Assembly: GCF_001551835.1 (NCBI RefSeq)
Contig: NZ_LODL01000021.1
Location: 161,750 to 225,749, forward strand
Origin: Dechloromonas denitrificans
GTDB taxonomy: Bacteria; Pseudomonadota; Gammaproteobacteria; Burkholderiales; Rhodocyclaceae
Direction of reading: 5' to 3'
Length of the DNA: 64,000 nt
Under the pieces are notes generated by a model that worked only from the letters and a program-made list of their open reading frames with translations, ran no database searches and was not told the origin of the DNA. The position numbers and the translations under genes were made by a program. Positions 43,458 to 53,763 of the stretch are shown piece by piece (within the stretch, counting starts at the first letter, position 1; every line of letters begins with the position of its first letter).

Positions 43458-45650
43458 TCACTTGACGCCAATCGAAAGGAAGAAGTTGGAAACGCCGCTG
43501 CTCGAATAGGCCATGCCCAAATAAACCGGCCCGAGCGGGGTTTCGCCGCCGACATAGAGGCCCAGCGAATCGAGCAGGCCGTCACGCTGTGTTTCAGTAT
43601 AGCGATAGCCGGCCCGTGCGACTTCCAGCGAGATGCCCAGACGCATGTCACCGCGCAAACCGAGCGGCAGCCGCCCGATAATCTGTTCGGCGCGCAAGCC
43701 GGCATAAGCGATGTCGTCACCGATGATCTGGCCCTGGGCATAGGCGCTCAGGTTCTGAGGACCGCCCAGGCTGGCTGCATCGTAGATCGGCAGTTGACCA
43801 CGCGGCGATCCGGAGTAGCTGGCGCGTGCATTGAACACGGTATTACCCCACGACATGGCGCCCTGCAACTGACCATCGATCCGGGAATAGCCAGATTGTT
43901 GCGAGTCGAAGTAAACGAAGCGGGCCGACCAACCATCGGTCGGGAAGTACATCCGGTTCATCTGGTCGAAATCGAGGGCCAGACGGACCCCGCCGAAGGT
44001 CACGTCGCCGTCCGGCAACGAGGGCGTCCCGGTATCCAACTCGGCCCGCCGCTTGCGCTCCAGCCAGCCCATGCGGATCTGGCCAAGCAGGCCGACGTTG
44101 ACCCCGCCATAGACGCCGAGGGCCGACTGATAGACGTTGTACTGGGCGATCCGCTGATCGTTCTGGAACACCGTGGTCCGCGTTTGTTCGGTCAAGGCTG
44201 TGGTTTCAACGAAATAGCGCTGTGCCGCATCGAGCGGCTGGTAGTAGTCACCGCCCAACCGGTTGACGTTACCGACATCGACCGAAGCGATCAGCTCGCC
44301 GCCCAACTGGTTGATCAGAGTTTTGTGATAGGCGGCCCGCAGACCGAAAGTTGAACCCTTCGACGCATCAGCCTCCAGATGCATCGCCAAACGCAGATAA
44401 TCCGGTCCCCAACTTTTCTCCAGCGGCATGACGCGCAGGATGTTGCGGTCGCGCTGGGTCAGCACGCTATAATCGACCGCCTCGTAATAGCCGTCGCCAT
44501 ACATGCGGAGCAGGTCGCGATTGATTTCGTTGGGCCGGACTTTCGTCCCGTTACCGAGCGTCAGATGCCGTTCGACCACGGCCGGATTGACCCGCTTCAA
44601 GCCGGCCACCTCAACCTCGTCAATGACCGGGGAGACCCGTGGCGCGCCCTCGATGCCCTGCCACCACGCCAAATAGACCGCTTCCGGCTGGCTCAGCTTC
44701 TGTAGTTGGGGGATCAGGGCCTCGGCCGCAACCCGACCGCGATCGGCGGTTTCGGCATGACGCGGAAAATCGCCGGCGCTGATGCCGTTCAGGTCCGGCT
44801 TGATGTAGACGTCTTGCGGCGTCAACTGGGCCAGCGAACGCGTCACGTTCTGTTCGGTCAGAATATTGACCATCTGCGCCGAGACGCTCAGCAGCGAACC
44901 GACCTCCTCGGGCTTGAGCAAGGGCGAACCGACATTGACGGCAATCACCACGTCGGCCTTGCAGCGCTCCTTGACTTCGCTGATCGGCACGTTATCAACA
45001 AGGCCGCCGTCGACCAGCTTGCGCCCCTGATGATCGACCGGCGCCAGCAGGCCGGGCACCGACATGCTCGCCCGCATCGCCTTGGTCAGGCTGCCATCGC
45101 GGAAAACGACCCGATCGCCATTGCCGATGTCGGTGGCGATGATCGACAGCGGCAACGGCAGATCCTCGATATTTCGCTCGCCCTGGTTGGCGCGCACCAG
45201 CTGGTTGAAGAAGAGCTTGATCTTCTGGCCGGCGACGACACCCGGCTGATAGCGCGCCCCCTCCGAGGTAATGCCGGTTTCCGAACCGGGCAGGTAATTG
45301 CGCAACATCGTCTTGTTACGAAAGCTCATCTCCGAATAATCCGGGTTGTCGATGAACATGTCGTTCCAGTCGGCTTTCCCCAGTTGCTCGCGCATCACGG
45401 CCGGCGACAGGCCGGCGGCGTAGGAGCCGGCGACCAGGGCGCCCATGCTGGTCCCGGCGATGCAATCGACCGGCACCCGCATTTTCTCCAGCACCTCCAG
45501 CACGCCGATGTGCGCCGCGCCGCGCGCGCCGCCGCCGCCGAGGACCAGGCCGATACGTGGCCGGCTCGGTAGCTCGGCGGCCTGGGCGCCACAAACAATG
45601 AGCAGAGCGGCCAGCATCAGCGAACGAAGCAGTGAGGACGTGTTAGGCAT
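43458..45650 (-). CDS. Patatin-like phospholipase fused to an outer-membrane barrel (PlpD-like)
   Basis: 730 residues from the ATG at 45650 with AAGGGG ahead. Signal peptide MPNTSSLLRSLMLAALLIVCGAQA. Patatin domain at about 30-330: oxyanion GGGGARG, nucleophile Ser in GTSMGALVAG and Asp in DGGLVDN. A POTRA-like segment follows (about 355-430), then a C-terminal 16-strand-type barrel ending FFLSIGVK. This is the type Vd autotransporter layout of PlpD/RssA-BamA fusions, which place a phospholipase at or beyond the outer membrane. It is downstream of ompA behind a strong terminator. Confidence 0.9.
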   Translation of the reverse strand: MPNTSSLLRSLMLAALLIVCGAQAAELPSRPRIGLVLGGGGARGAAHIGVLEVLEKMRVPVDCIAGTSMGALVAGSYAAGLSPAVMREQLGKADWNDMFIDNPDYSEMSFRNKTMLRNYLPGSETGITSEGARYQPGVVAGQKIKLFFNQLVRANQGERNIEDLPLPLSIIATDIGNGDRVVFRDGSLTKAMRASMSVPGLLAPVDHQGRKLVDGGLVDNVPISEVKERCKADVVIAVNVGSPLLKPEEVGSLLSVSAQMVNILTEQNVTRSLAQLTPQDVYIKPDLNGISAGDFPRHAETADRGRVAAEALIPQLQKLSQPEAVYLAWWQGIEGAPRVSPVIDEVEVAGLKRVNPAVVERHLTLGNGTKVRPNEINRDLLRMYGDGYYEAVDYSVLTQRDRNILRVMPLEKSWGPDYLRLAMHLEADASKGSTFGLRAAYHKTLINQLGGELIASVDVGNVNRLGGDYYQPLDAAQRYFVETTALTEQTRTTVFQNDQRIAQYNVYQSALGVYGGVNVGLLGQIRMGWLERKRRAELDTGTPSLPDGDVTFGGVRLALDFDQMNRMYFPTDGWSARFVYFDSQQSGYSRIDGQLQGAMSWGNTVFNARASYSGSPRGQLPIYDAASLGGPQNLSAYAQGQIIGDDIAYAGLRAEQIIGRLPLGLRGDMRLGISLEVARAGYRYTETQRDGLLDSLGLYVGGETPLGPVYLGMAYSSSGVSNFFLSIGVK

Positions 45651-45670
45651 GAGAACCCCTTGTATGGCAA

Positions 45671-45697
45671 AAAAAAGCCCCGCTGGGCGGGGCTTTT
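45671..45697 (-). terminator. Intrinsic terminator after ompA
   Basis: AAAAGCCCCGC (45673-45683) and GCGGGGCTTTT (45687-45697) with a 3-base loop; read on the minus strand it is followed by a run of eight T. Confidence 0.9.
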
Positions 45698-45715
45698 CGC
45701 TGAAGCGTCGGCGGA

Positions 45716-46369
45716 TTACTTGGTGCCGATGACTTCGATGTCGACGCGACGGTCCGGCTGCAGGCAGTCGATCAGCGCCTTGGACTTGGTGGTGCCCTTG
45801 CACTTGTCGCCGGTCACGGGCTGCTTCTCGCCCTTGCCTTCGGTGTAGACGCGGTTGGCTTCGATGCCCTTGGCAACCAGGTATTCCTTGACCGCGGCAG
45901 CGCGCTTCTCGGACAGCTTCTGGTTGTAGGCGTCACCACCGATGCGGTCGGTGTGGCCAACGGCGAGGATCACTTCGAGCTTGATCGCCTTGGCCTTGGA
46001 GACCAGTTCGTCGAGCTTGGCCTTGCCTTCCGGACGCAGCACAGCCTTGTTGAAGTCGAACAGCGCGTCAGCGGCGACGGTGATCTTCTCACCGGTCGGC
46101 TTCGGGCCAGCCACGGCGGCGCCGGTAGCTGCGGTCTTCGGGGCGCAAACTTCGGCCGGCAGCAGGTCCTTGTCGCATTCGCAACCGGCAGCGTCCTTGG
46201 CGGCAGCAGCCGGGGTCCAGTAACCGGTACGCCAGCACAGGCCGAAGCCGCTCTTGGCGACGACGTCGCGCTGGTCGATGACGTATACGCGTTCCTGGGC
46301 AGTGGCAGCAAAGCCGATACCGGCCAGCAGGGCCAGAACCAGCGACTTCTTGGCGATGTTCTTGATCAT
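45716..46369 (-). CDS. ompA: OmpA-family protein
   Basis: 217 residues. Signal peptide MIKNIAKKSLVLALLAGIGFAATA, a short N-terminal region with two pairs of cysteines (CECDKD) and no barrel of normal length, then an OmpA/peptidoglycan-binding domain from about residue 95: LFDFNKAVLRPEGKAKLDEL, VGHTDRIGGDAYNQKLSEKRA and the closing PDRRVDIEVIG. It anchors the envelope to peptidoglycan. GAGGGAAAACA precedes the ATG. It is upstream of the patatin gene and separated from it by a terminator. Confidence 0.93.
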   Translation of the reverse strand: MIKNIAKKSLVLALLAGIGFAATAQERVYVIDQRDVVAKSGFGLCWRTGYWTPAAAAKDAAGCECDKDLLPAEVCAPKTAATGAAVAGPKPTGEKITVAADALFDFNKAVLRPEGKAKLDELVSKAKAIKLEVILAVGHTDRIGGDAYNQKLSEKRAAAVKEYLVAKGIEANRVYTEGKGEKQPVTGDKCKGTTKSKALIDCLQPDRRVDIEVIGTK

Positions 46370-46425
46370 TGTTTTCCCTCGTTGAAGAAAATTTGAAAAT
46401 CTTTAACCCGCAATTCAGCCTAGAA

Positions 46426-47760
46426 CTAGGCCTCCCAGCGGACTTCCAACCTATTTTGCCATAGTGCAATAGTCGATTCCAAGTCATTTTGGTCGGCTGG
46501 GTGAAGTGTTTTGTGGTCTACGCAACACTTTCCGGCCACCCAGACGTGGGTGACGCATTCTCGGCCGGCGACATGTACCAGATGTGACACCGGGTCGAAG
46601 CACGGCTTGCTTTCGATAGCGCCCAGGCTGACCGCGCAAAGGTCGGCGGCCTTGCCGGGGGTGATCGAGCCGATCTCGTCGCCGAGGCCGAGTGCGATGG
46701 CGCCGTTGAGTGTCGCCATGCGCAGCACCTCGTTGGCCGGCAGGACGCTGGCGTCGCCGGTGCTGCCTTTGGCGAGCAGGGCAGCGAGGCGCATTTCGCC
46801 AAACAGGTCGAGTCGGTTGTTGCTGGCGGCGCCATCGGTGCCCAGGCCGACATTGATGCCCAGTTGTCTCATTCTTGCCACAGGGGCAAAACCGCTCGCC
46901 AGCTTTAGGTTGGAGGTCGGGCAATGGGCGATGGAGCTGCCGGTTTCGGCCAGCAGTTGCAGCTCGCCTTCGCTCAGGTGCACGGCGTGGACGCCGATGA
47001 AGCTGGGGCCGAGCAGGCCGAGTTGGTGCAGGCGTTCAAGTGGTGCCAATCCATTTTGCCGCTGGCCGTCCTCGATTTCCTGGCGCGTCTCGTGGATGTG
47101 GCAGTGAATGGGCAGATTCAGTTGTTCGGACAGGGTCAGTACGCGTTCGAAGGTGCCGTCGGAAACCGTGTAGGGCGCGTGGGGGGCAAGGCAGAAGTTG
47201 ATTAGCGGCTGGTTCAGCAGTTTTTCGCGGACGGCCAGGCCTTTGTTCAGGTAATCATCGGCATCGCTGGCGTAGGTGGTCGGGAATTCCAGGGTGGTGA
47301 TACCGAGCGTCGCCCGCATGCCGTATTCACGGGCGGCCGTGGCTGCCGCTTCCGGGAAGAAGTACATGTCGTTGAAGCAGGTGATGCCGCCCTTGAGCAT
47401 TTCGGCGCAGGCCAGCCGGGTACCGTCGTAGACGAACTGGGCCGAGACGTGGGCGGCTTCGGCGGGCCAGATGCGTTTTTGCAGCCAGTCGTGCAGCGGC
47501 AGATCGTCGGCCATGCCGCGCATCAGCGACATCGCGGCGTGGGTGTGCAGGTTGACCAGGCCGGGGATCAGGACGTGGTCTTCCAGTGTGACGCGCTGGT
47601 CGGGCAGGTAGCGCTGGCGGGCTTCGCTGCCGGGGAGGACGGCGAGAATACGGCCGTCGCGGATGGCGACGGCGTGGTTTTTGAGCACAACATCGGGGGC
47701 GACCGCAGCGATCCAGCGGGCTTCGATCAGAAGGTCGATTGCTTCGGGTGTTGTTGTCAT
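46426..47760 (-). CDS. Amidohydrolase, MTA/SAH deaminase family
   Basis: 444 residues. The TIM-barrel amidohydrolase has metal ligands in LVNLHTHAAMSLMRG, HCHIHET, GVHAVHLSEGEL and GTDGAASNNRLD, the pattern of 5'-methylthioadenosine/S-adenosylhomocysteine deaminases and the related TRZ/ATZ group. The usual reaction is deamination of adenosine thioethers, recycling methyl-cycle products. It is divergent from gyrA with a 97-base spacer. The next gene leftward is ompA, 56 bp after its stop. Confidence 0.9.
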   Translation of the reverse strand: MTTTPEAIDLLIEARWIAAVAPDVVLKNHAVAIRDGRILAVLPGSEARQRYLPDQRVTLEDHVLIPGLVNLHTHAAMSLMRGMADDLPLHDWLQKRIWPAEAAHVSAQFVYDGTRLACAEMLKGGITCFNDMYFFPEAAATAAREYGMRATLGITTLEFPTTYASDADDYLNKGLAVREKLLNQPLINFCLAPHAPYTVSDGTFERVLTLSEQLNLPIHCHIHETRQEIEDGQRQNGLAPLERLHQLGLLGPSFIGVHAVHLSEGELQLLAETGSSIAHCPTSNLKLASGFAPVARMRQLGINVGLGTDGAASNNRLDLFGEMRLAALLAKGSTGDASVLPANEVLRMATLNGAIALGLGDEIGSITPGKAADLCAVSLGAIESKPCFDPVSHLVHVAGRECVTHVWVAGKCCVDHKTLHPADQNDLESTIALWQNRLEVRWEA

Positions 47761-47857
47761 GGAAAACGGCGTCGGCTCTATGTTGGGGCGTGTTAAAATA
47801 ACAAATTACGCTCAATTCAACCAATAAGGCATCGCGCAAGCGGTGCGATTGTGAGAC
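47761..47857. other. Divergent spacer between the amidohydrolase and gyrA
   Basis: 97 bases. It has an AT-rich centre (TTAAAATAACAAATTA, about 47792-47807) likely to hold promoters, and a short imperfect hairpin GCATCGC/GCGGTGC just before the gyrA start. I could not define a -35/-10 pair. Confidence 0.35.
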
Positions 47858-50482
47858 ATGGATCAATTCGCCAAAGAAACACTGCCGATCAGCCTCGAAG
47901 ACGAGATGCGGCGTTCCTATCTCGATTACGCGATGAGCGTGATCGTCGGCCGTGCGCTGCCGGATGCGCGCGACGGCCTGAAGCCGGTACATCGCCGCGT
48001 GCTGTTCGCGATGCACGAGTTGAACAACGACTGGAACAAGGCCTACAAGAAATCGGCGCGTATCGTCGGTGACGTGATCGGTAAGTATCACCCGCACGGC
48101 GACTCCGCAGTCTATGAAACCATCGTTCGCATGGCGCAGGATTTTTCCTTGCGCTACATGCTGGTCGATGGCCAGGGCAACTTCGGTTCGGTGGACGGCG
48201 ATAGCGCGGCGGCGATGCGTTACACCGAAATCCGGATGGCTAAGATCGGCCACCAGATGCTGGAAGATCTGGATAAGGAAACGGTCGATTTTGGGCCGAA
48301 CTACGACGGTTCCGAGCATGAGCCGCTGGTCATGCCAGCGCGCATTCCGAATCTGCTGATCAACGGTTCGTCCGGTATCGCGGTCGGTATGGCGACGAAT
48401 ATTCCGCCGCACAACCTGAATGAAGTAGTCGCCGGCTGTCTGGCGCTGCTTGAAAACCCGGCGATTTCGATCGATGACCTGATCGACTACATCCCGGCCC
48501 CTGATTTTCCGACTGCAGCGCTGATCTACGGCGTCATGGGCGTCCGTGAAGGTTACCGGACCGGCCGTGGCCGCGTCATCATGCGCGCCCGCACCCACTT
48601 CGAGGACATGGAAAAGGGCGGGCGTCAGGCGCTGATCGTCGACGAGATTCCCTACCAGGTGAACAAGAAGTCGCTGATCGAGAAGGTCGCCGAACTGGTC
48701 AATGAGAAGAAGATCGAGGGTATCTCCGATATCCGCGATGAGTCGGACAAGTCCGGCATGCGCATCGTCATCGAACTGAAGCGCGGTGAAGTCGGCGAGG
48801 TCATCCTCAATAACCTGTACAAGCAGACGCAGTTGCAGGACACCTTCGGTATGAACATGGTGGCGCTGGTCGATGGTCAGCCGCGCCTGCTCAACCTGAA
48901 GCAGATGCTCGAATGTTTCCTGTCGCATCGCCGGGAAGTGGTGACACGGCGTACCGTCTATGAATTGCGCAAGGCGCGCGAACGCGGCCATATCCTGGAA
49001 GGTCTGGCTGTCGCGCTGTCCAATGTCGATGAAATCATCGCCCTGATCAAGGCGGCGCCGACGCCGGCTGACGCCAAGCGCGGCCTGATGGAGCGCATGT
49101 GGCGCAGCGCCGTGGTCGAGGAAATGCTGCTCCGTGCCGCCTCCGACGCTTCGCGACCGGAAGGGCTGGCGCCGGAATTCGGTTTGTCGGCACAGGGCTA
49201 CCGGCTGTCCGACGCCCAGGCCCAGGCCATCCTCGAGCTGCGTCTGCAGCGCCTGACCGGCCTTGAGCAGGACAAGATCGTCGGCGAGTACAAGGACGTC
49301 ATGGCCAAGATCCTCGATCTGCTCGACATCTTGGCTCGTCCGGAGCGCATCACCGAAATCATCGTCAATGAACTGACTGCCATTCGCGAGCAGTTCGGCG
49401 ACGACCGTCGCTCAGAAATCATCCTGCAGACTTCCGAACTCGGCATCGAAGACCTGATCACGCCGCAGGACATGGTGGTTACGCTGTCGCACGGCGGCTA
49501 CATCAAGGCCCAGCCGCTCGCCGATTACCGCGCCCAGCGCCGCGGCGGTCGTGGCAAGCAGGCGGCGGCGATCAAGGACGAGGATTTCGTCGATCACCTG
49601 TTCGTCGCCAATACCCACGATTACATCCTGTGCTTCTCGAACCGCGGCCGCTGCTACTGGCTCAAGGTATACGAAGCGCCGCAGGGCAGTCGGGTCAGTC
49701 GCGGCAAGCCGATCGTCAATCTCTTCCCGCTGGAAGAGGGCGAACGGATCAATGCCGTGCTGCCGGTCAAGGAATTCTCCGACGACCAGTATGTCTTCAT
49801 GGCGACCGTGATGGGCACCGTCAAGAAGACACCGCTCTCCGATTACTCGAACCCGCGCAAGGCCGGCATCATCGCCGTCGCGCTGGATGATGGCGACTAC
49901 CTGGTCGGCGTCGAGCTGACTTCCGGGCAGAGCGACATCGTGCTTGTATCCGACGCTGGCAAGGCTGTCTGGTTCGATGAGGAAGATGTCCGTCCGATGG
50001 GTCGCGGTGCTCGTGGCGTACGCGGCATGAAACTGCAGGAAGGCCAGTCGGTGATTTCCCTGCTCGTCGCCGAGAGCGATCAGCAGACCGTGCTGGTCGC
50101 TACCGAGAATGGCTACGGTAAACGTACCGTTCTGGCTGATTTCCGCCATTCCGGTCGCGGTACCCAGGGCGTGCGCGCCATTGCCGACAGCGAACGCAAT
50201 GGCACGGTGGTCGGCGCCAAGCTGGTCGGCGATGAGGATGAAATCATGCTGATCACCACCGGTGGCGTGCTGATTCGCACCCGCGTCTCGGAAGTGCGCG
50301 GCATGGGCCGGGCGACGCAGGGCGTGACGCTGATTTCGCTGGACGAAGGCGAGAAGCTGGCCGGCCTGGAAAAGGTGGCCGAATCCGTGGTGGAAGCCGA
50401 GGCCGAAGTCGAAGTTGGCGCTGAAGTCGAAGCGGCACCCGAAGTGCCGACCCCGAATGCAGAAGAAGGTGGAGAAGCCTGA
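47858..50482 (+). CDS. gyrA: DNA gyrase subunit A
   Basis: 874 residues, normal length. The catalytic Tyr122 is in AMRYTEIRM and the quinolone region reads [17 protein letters not shown], with Ser83 and Glu87 (an acidic residue, wild-type-like). The C-terminal beta-pinwheel repeats include [10 protein letters not shown] (the GyrA box) and [12 protein letters not shown]. The last 35 residues form an acidic tail of alternating Glu and Ala or Val, as in many gyrases. Its stop overlaps the serC start (TGATG), so it begins the amino-acid biosynthesis run. Confidence 0.98.
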   Translation: MDQFAKETLPISLEDEMRRSYLDYAMSVIVGRALPDARDGLKPVHRRVLFAMHELNNDWNKAYKKSARIVGDVIGKYHPHGDSAVYETIVRMAQDFSLRYMLVDGQGNFGSVDGDSAAAMRYTEIRMAKIGHQMLEDLDKETVDFGPNYDGSEHEPLVMPARIPNLLINGSSGIAVGMATNIPPHNLNEVVAGCLALLENPAISIDDLIDYIPAPDFPTAALIYGVMGVREGYRTGRGRVIMRARTHFEDMEKGGRQALIVDEIPYQVNKKSLIEKVAELVNEKKIEGISDIRDESDKSGMRIVIELKRGEVGEVILNNLYKQTQLQDTFGMNMVALVDGQPRLLNLKQMLECFLSHRREVVTRRTVYELRKARERGHILEGLAVALSNVDEIIALIKAAPTPADAKRGLMERMWRSAVVEEMLLRAASDASRPEGLAPEFGLSAQGYRLSDAQAQAILELRLQRLTGLEQDKIVGEYKDVMAKILDLLDILARPERITEIIVNELTAIREQFGDDRRSEIILQTSELGIEDLITPQDMVVTLSHGGYIKAQPLADYRAQRRGGRGKQAAAIKDEDFVDHLFVANTHDYILCFSNRGRCYWLKVYEAPQGSRVSRGKPIVNLFPLEEGERINAVLPVKEFSDDQYVFMATVMGTVKKTPLSDYSNPRKAGIIAVALDDGDYLVGVELTSGQSDIVLVSDAGKAVWFDEEDVRPMGRGARGVRGMKLQEGQSVISLLVAESDQQTVLVATENGYGKRTVLADFRHSGRGTQGVRAIADSERNGTVVGAKLVGDEDEIMLITTGGVLIRTRVSEVRGMGRATQGVTLISLDEGEKLAGLEKVAESVVEAEAEVEVGAEVEAAPEVPTPNAEEGGEA

Positions 50483-51567
50483 TGAGTCGAATCTGGAATT
50501 TCAGCGCCGGCCCGGCTGCTCTGCCAGAAGAGGTCCTGCGCCAGGCGCAGGAAGAACTGCTCGACTGGCATGGCGCTGGCTGCAGCGTCATGGAGATGAG
50601 CCATCGTGGCAAGGAGTTCATGTCTATCCTCGATCAGGCCGAAGCCGACCTGCGTGAGCTGATGGGGATTCCCGCCAATTACAAGGTGCTTTTCCTGCAG
50701 GGTGGGGCGACGCAGCAGTTCGCACAGATTCCGATGAATTTGCTGGCCGGCCGTTCGGCCGACTACATCGTTACCGGCTCGTGGTCGAAGAAGGCACTCA
50801 AGGAAGCGCAGCGCATCGGTGACGTGCGCTGTGCGGCAACGACCGAAAGCAGCGGCTTCAACCGTCTGCCGACGGCCGAGGAAATCAAGCTCGACCCCTT
50901 TGCCGCCTACCTGCACGTCTGCACCAACGAAACCATCCACGGCATCGAAATTCCCGCCCAGCGCATTGCCGATACCGGGGTGCCGCTGGTCGCCGACATG
51001 TCGTCGCATATTCTGTCGCGGCCGGTGCCGGTCGAAAAGTTTGGCCTGATTTACGCCGGCGCTCAGAAGAACATCGGTCCGTCCGGCCTGACCCTGGTCA
51101 TCATTCGCGACGACCTGCTCGGCATGGCGCCGCTGACCATCCCGAGCGTGATGGATTACGCGGTGATGGCGGAAAACGGCTCGATGCTGAATACGCCGCC
51201 GACCTACGGTATCTATATGGCCGGTCTGGTTTTCCAGTGGCTGAAGAAGCAGGGCGGTCTGGCCGTGATTGATGCGGTCAACGCCGAAAAAGCACGTATT
51301 TTGTACGAGGCTATCGATCAATCCGCCGGCTTTTACCATAATCCGGTCGATCCGGATTGCCGCTCACGGATGAACGTGCCATTCACGCTGGCCCAGCCGG
51401 AACTCGATGCGGCTTTCCTCGACGAATCGAAGGCAGCCGGTCTGGTTTCCCTGAAGGGCCACAAATCGGTCGGCGGCATGCGTGCCTCGATCTACAACGC
51501 GGTTCCGCTGGCCGGTGTGCAGGCGCTGGTGGACTTCATGAACGATTTCGCCAAGCGCAACGGTTAA
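50482..51567 (+). CDS. serC: Phosphoserine aminotransferase
   Basis: 361 residues. Class V aminotransferase of serine biosynthesis, also used for pyridoxal phosphate synthesis. It starts SRIWNFSAGPAALPEEVL, the family's N-terminal signature, and the PLP lysine is in YAGAQKNIGPSGL. It overlaps gyrA and lies 6 bp before pheA. Length and motifs are complete. Confidence 0.97.
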   Translation: MSRIWNFSAGPAALPEEVLRQAQEELLDWHGAGCSVMEMSHRGKEFMSILDQAEADLRELMGIPANYKVLFLQGGATQQFAQIPMNLLAGRSADYIVTGSWSKKALKEAQRIGDVRCAATTESSGFNRLPTAEEIKLDPFAAYLHVCTNETIHGIEIPAQRIADTGVPLVADMSSHILSRPVPVEKFGLIYAGAQKNIGPSGLTLVIIRDDLLGMAPLTIPSVMDYAVMAENGSMLNTPPTYGIYMAGLVFQWLKKQGGLAVIDAVNAEKARILYEAIDQSAGFYHNPVDPDCRSRMNVPFTLAQPELDAAFLDESKAAGLVSLKGHKSVGGMRASIYNAVPLAGVQALVDFMNDFAKRNG

Positions 51568-51573
51568 CCCACG

Positions 51574-52665
51574 ATGAGCGACGATCTGCAGAAGGCTCTG
51601 GCCGGCGTCCGCGCCGAAATTGACGGTATCGATGCCGAGTTGTTGAATCTCCTCAACCAGCGCGCCCGTTGCGCCCAAAAGGTCGGCGAGATCAAGGCTG
51701 AGCACGGCGAAGCGGGGCATATCTACCGCCCCGAGCGCGAGGCCCAGGTTCTGCGCCGGTTGCAGGATGCCAATCCTGGGCCGTTGCCGAACGAGGGCAT
51801 TACTTTTTTCTTCCGCGAGGTGATGTCGGCCTGCCTGTCGCTCGAGCAGCCGCTCGGCGTGGCTTTCCTCGGGCCGCTCGGCACCTTTTCGGAATCGGCA
51901 GCGACCAAGCATTTTGGCCACGCGGCGCGCCTGTTGCCGCAGGCCTCGATTGACGATGTCTTCCGTGAAGTCGAATCGGCTCATGCCCACTATGCGGTGG
52001 TGCCGGTCGAAAATTCGACCGAAGGGGCGGTCGGCCGGACGATGGATTTGCTGCTCGGCTCGTCGTTGAAGATCTGTGGTGAAGTGGTGCTGCGTATCCA
52101 CCAGAACCTGCTCTCCAACGAGACGGATCTGAGCAAGATCACCAAAGTCTATTCGCACGCCCAGTCGCTGGCCCAGTGCCACGAATGGCTGAACCGGGTG
52201 TTGCCCAACGCGCAGCGTATCTCGGTCGGCAGCAATGCCCAGGCGGCGCAAAAGGCCTCCGAGGAAGCCGGGGTAGCGGCGATTGCCGGGGAAGCCGCGG
52301 CAACGCGCTACAGCCTGCCGCGTCTGGCCGAGAACATAGAGGACGAGCCGAATAATACGACGCGCTTTCTGATTCTTGGCAAGCACGATGCGGGTCCTTC
52401 CGGGCGCGACAAGACCTCGCTGATCATGTCCGCCCCGAACCGGACGGGCGCGCTGTACGAACTCCTGCTGCCCTTCTCGCATACCGGTGTCTCCTTGTCC
52501 CGCCTGGAATCCCGCCCGGCACGCCATGCCTTGTGGGAGTACGTTTTTTATGTCGACATCGACGGCCATCGCGACGATCCGACCGTCAAGGCCGCGCTCG
52601 ACGAACTGGCCGGCCGCGCCGCCTACCTGAAAATCCTCGGCTCCTATCCGGTTGCCGTTTACTGA
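51574..52665 (+). CDS. pheA: Bifunctional chorismate mutase/prephenate dehydratase
   Basis: 363 residues. Residues 1-90 are an AroQ chorismate mutase (RAEIDGIDAELLNLLNQRA), 95-275 a prephenate dehydratase (FLGPLGTFSESAA, VVPVENSTEGAVG, and NNTTRFLIL with the TRF motif), and 285-363 a C-terminal ACT regulatory domain with LSRLESRPAR, the phenylalanine-binding ESRP motif. It turns chorismate to phenylpyruvate and should be feedback-inhibited by phenylalanine. It sits 6 bp after serC and 9 bp before hisC. Confidence 0.97.
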   Translation: MSDDLQKALAGVRAEIDGIDAELLNLLNQRARCAQKVGEIKAEHGEAGHIYRPEREAQVLRRLQDANPGPLPNEGITFFFREVMSACLSLEQPLGVAFLGPLGTFSESAATKHFGHAARLLPQASIDDVFREVESAHAHYAVVPVENSTEGAVGRTMDLLLGSSLKICGEVVLRIHQNLLSNETDLSKITKVYSHAQSLAQCHEWLNRVLPNAQRISVGSNAQAAQKASEEAGVAAIAGEAAATRYSLPRLAENIEDEPNNTTRFLILGKHDAGPSGRDKTSLIMSAPNRTGALYELLLPFSHTGVSLSRLESRPARHALWEYVFYVDIDGHRDDPTVKAALDELAGRAAYLKILGSYPVAVY

Positions 52666-52674
52666 GGAAAGTTC

Positions 52675-53763
52675 ATGAGCCTCGCCGAACAAGCGCTCTC
52701 CTACGTCCGCGCCATTTCGCCTTACCAGCCGGGCAAGCCGATCACCGAACTGGCCCGAGAAATGGGCATTCCGGTCGACAGCATCGTCAAGCTGGCTTCC
52801 AATGAAAATCCGCTGGGCGTCAGCCCGAAAGCCAAGAAGGCGGTTGAGGCGGCGATCAACGGGGTCGAGCGTTACCCGGACCAGTTCGATCTGATCAAGG
52901 CCGTCGCCGAGCGTTCCGGCGTCGCCCAGGGGCAGGTCGTGCTCGGCAACGGTTCGAATGATGTACTCGATCTGGTTGCCCGAGTCTTCCTCGCGCCCGG
53001 TCGTTCGGCGGTGTTTGCCCAGCATGCCTTTGCGGTTTACCCGCTGGCCACGCTGTCGACCGGCGCCGAATTGATCGTCACGCCGGCCAAGAACTACGGT
53101 CACGATCTGGAAGCGATGCGCGCCGCCATTCGGCCGGATACGCGGATCATCTGGATCGCCAATCCGAACAACCCGACCGGCAACTTCCTGCCTTACCCGG
53201 AAGTGCGCGCTTTCCTGGAAAGCGTACCGAAGGATGTTGTCGTCGTGCTCGACGAAGCCTACAACGAGTACCTGCCGCCCGAGGAGCGGGCCGATACGGC
53301 TGCTTGGATAAATGATTTCCCGAATCTGGTGGTTTGCCGCACTTTCTCGAAGATTTTCGGTCTGGCCGGCTTGCGCGTTGGCTATGCCCTGGCTTCGGCC
53401 GAGGTCGCCGACCTGATGAACCGCGTCCGCCAGCCGTTCAATGTAAACAACCTGGCCCTGGCCGGCGCACTGGCTGCACTCGATGACCATGAGTTCATTG
53501 CCGAGAGCTACGAACTGAACCGCCGTGGCATGGCGCAGATCGTTGCCGGCCTGCAGCGCCTTGGCCTCGAATACATTCCGTCGTTCTGCAACTTCGTGAC
53601 CTTCAGGGCCGGCGACGGCGCGGCGGTCAATCAGAAGCTCCTGCAGCAAGGCGTGATTGTCCGGCCGATCGGTGGTTACGGCTTGCCCGAATGGTTGCGG
53701 GTGACGATCGGCACCGAGCCGGAAAATGCGCGCTTCCTGGAGGCGCTGGAGAAAGCCCTCTAA
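52675..53763 (+). CDS. hisC: Histidinol-phosphate aminotransferase
   Basis: 362 residues. Fold-type I aminotransferase with LASNENPLGVSPKA near the start, WIANPNNPTGNF and the PLP lysine in CRTFSKIFGLAGLRVGYA. The position between pheA and tyrA is the usual one for the hisC paralogue that also acts on aromatic substrates, so prephenate- or aromatic-aminotransferase activity is possible. It is immediately followed by tyrA (start directly after the stop). GGAAAG precedes the ATG. Confidence 0.95.
   Translation: MSLAEQALSYVRAISPYQPGKPITELAREMGIPVDSIVKLASNENPLGVSPKAKKAVEAAINGVERYPDQFDLIKAVAERSGVAQGQVVLGNGSNDVLDLVARVFLAPGRSAVFAQHAFAVYPLATLSTGAELIVTPAKNYGHDLEAMRAAIRPDTRIIWIANPNNPTGNFLPYPEVRAFLESVPKDVVVVLDEAYNEYLPPEERADTAAWINDFPNLVVCRTFSKIFGLAGLRVGYALASAEVADLMNRVRQPFNVNNLALAGALAALDDHEFIAESYELNRRGMAQIVAGLQRLGLEYIPSFCNFVTFRAGDGAAVNQKLLQQGVIVRPIGGYGLPEWLRVTIGTEPENARFLEALEKAL

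Noticed and set aside
47327-48991. 554-codon minus-strand frame crossing the amidohydrolase, spacer and gyrA
   Set aside because: It runs antisense through gyrA and then out of frame in the amidohydrolase gene; no motif supports it.
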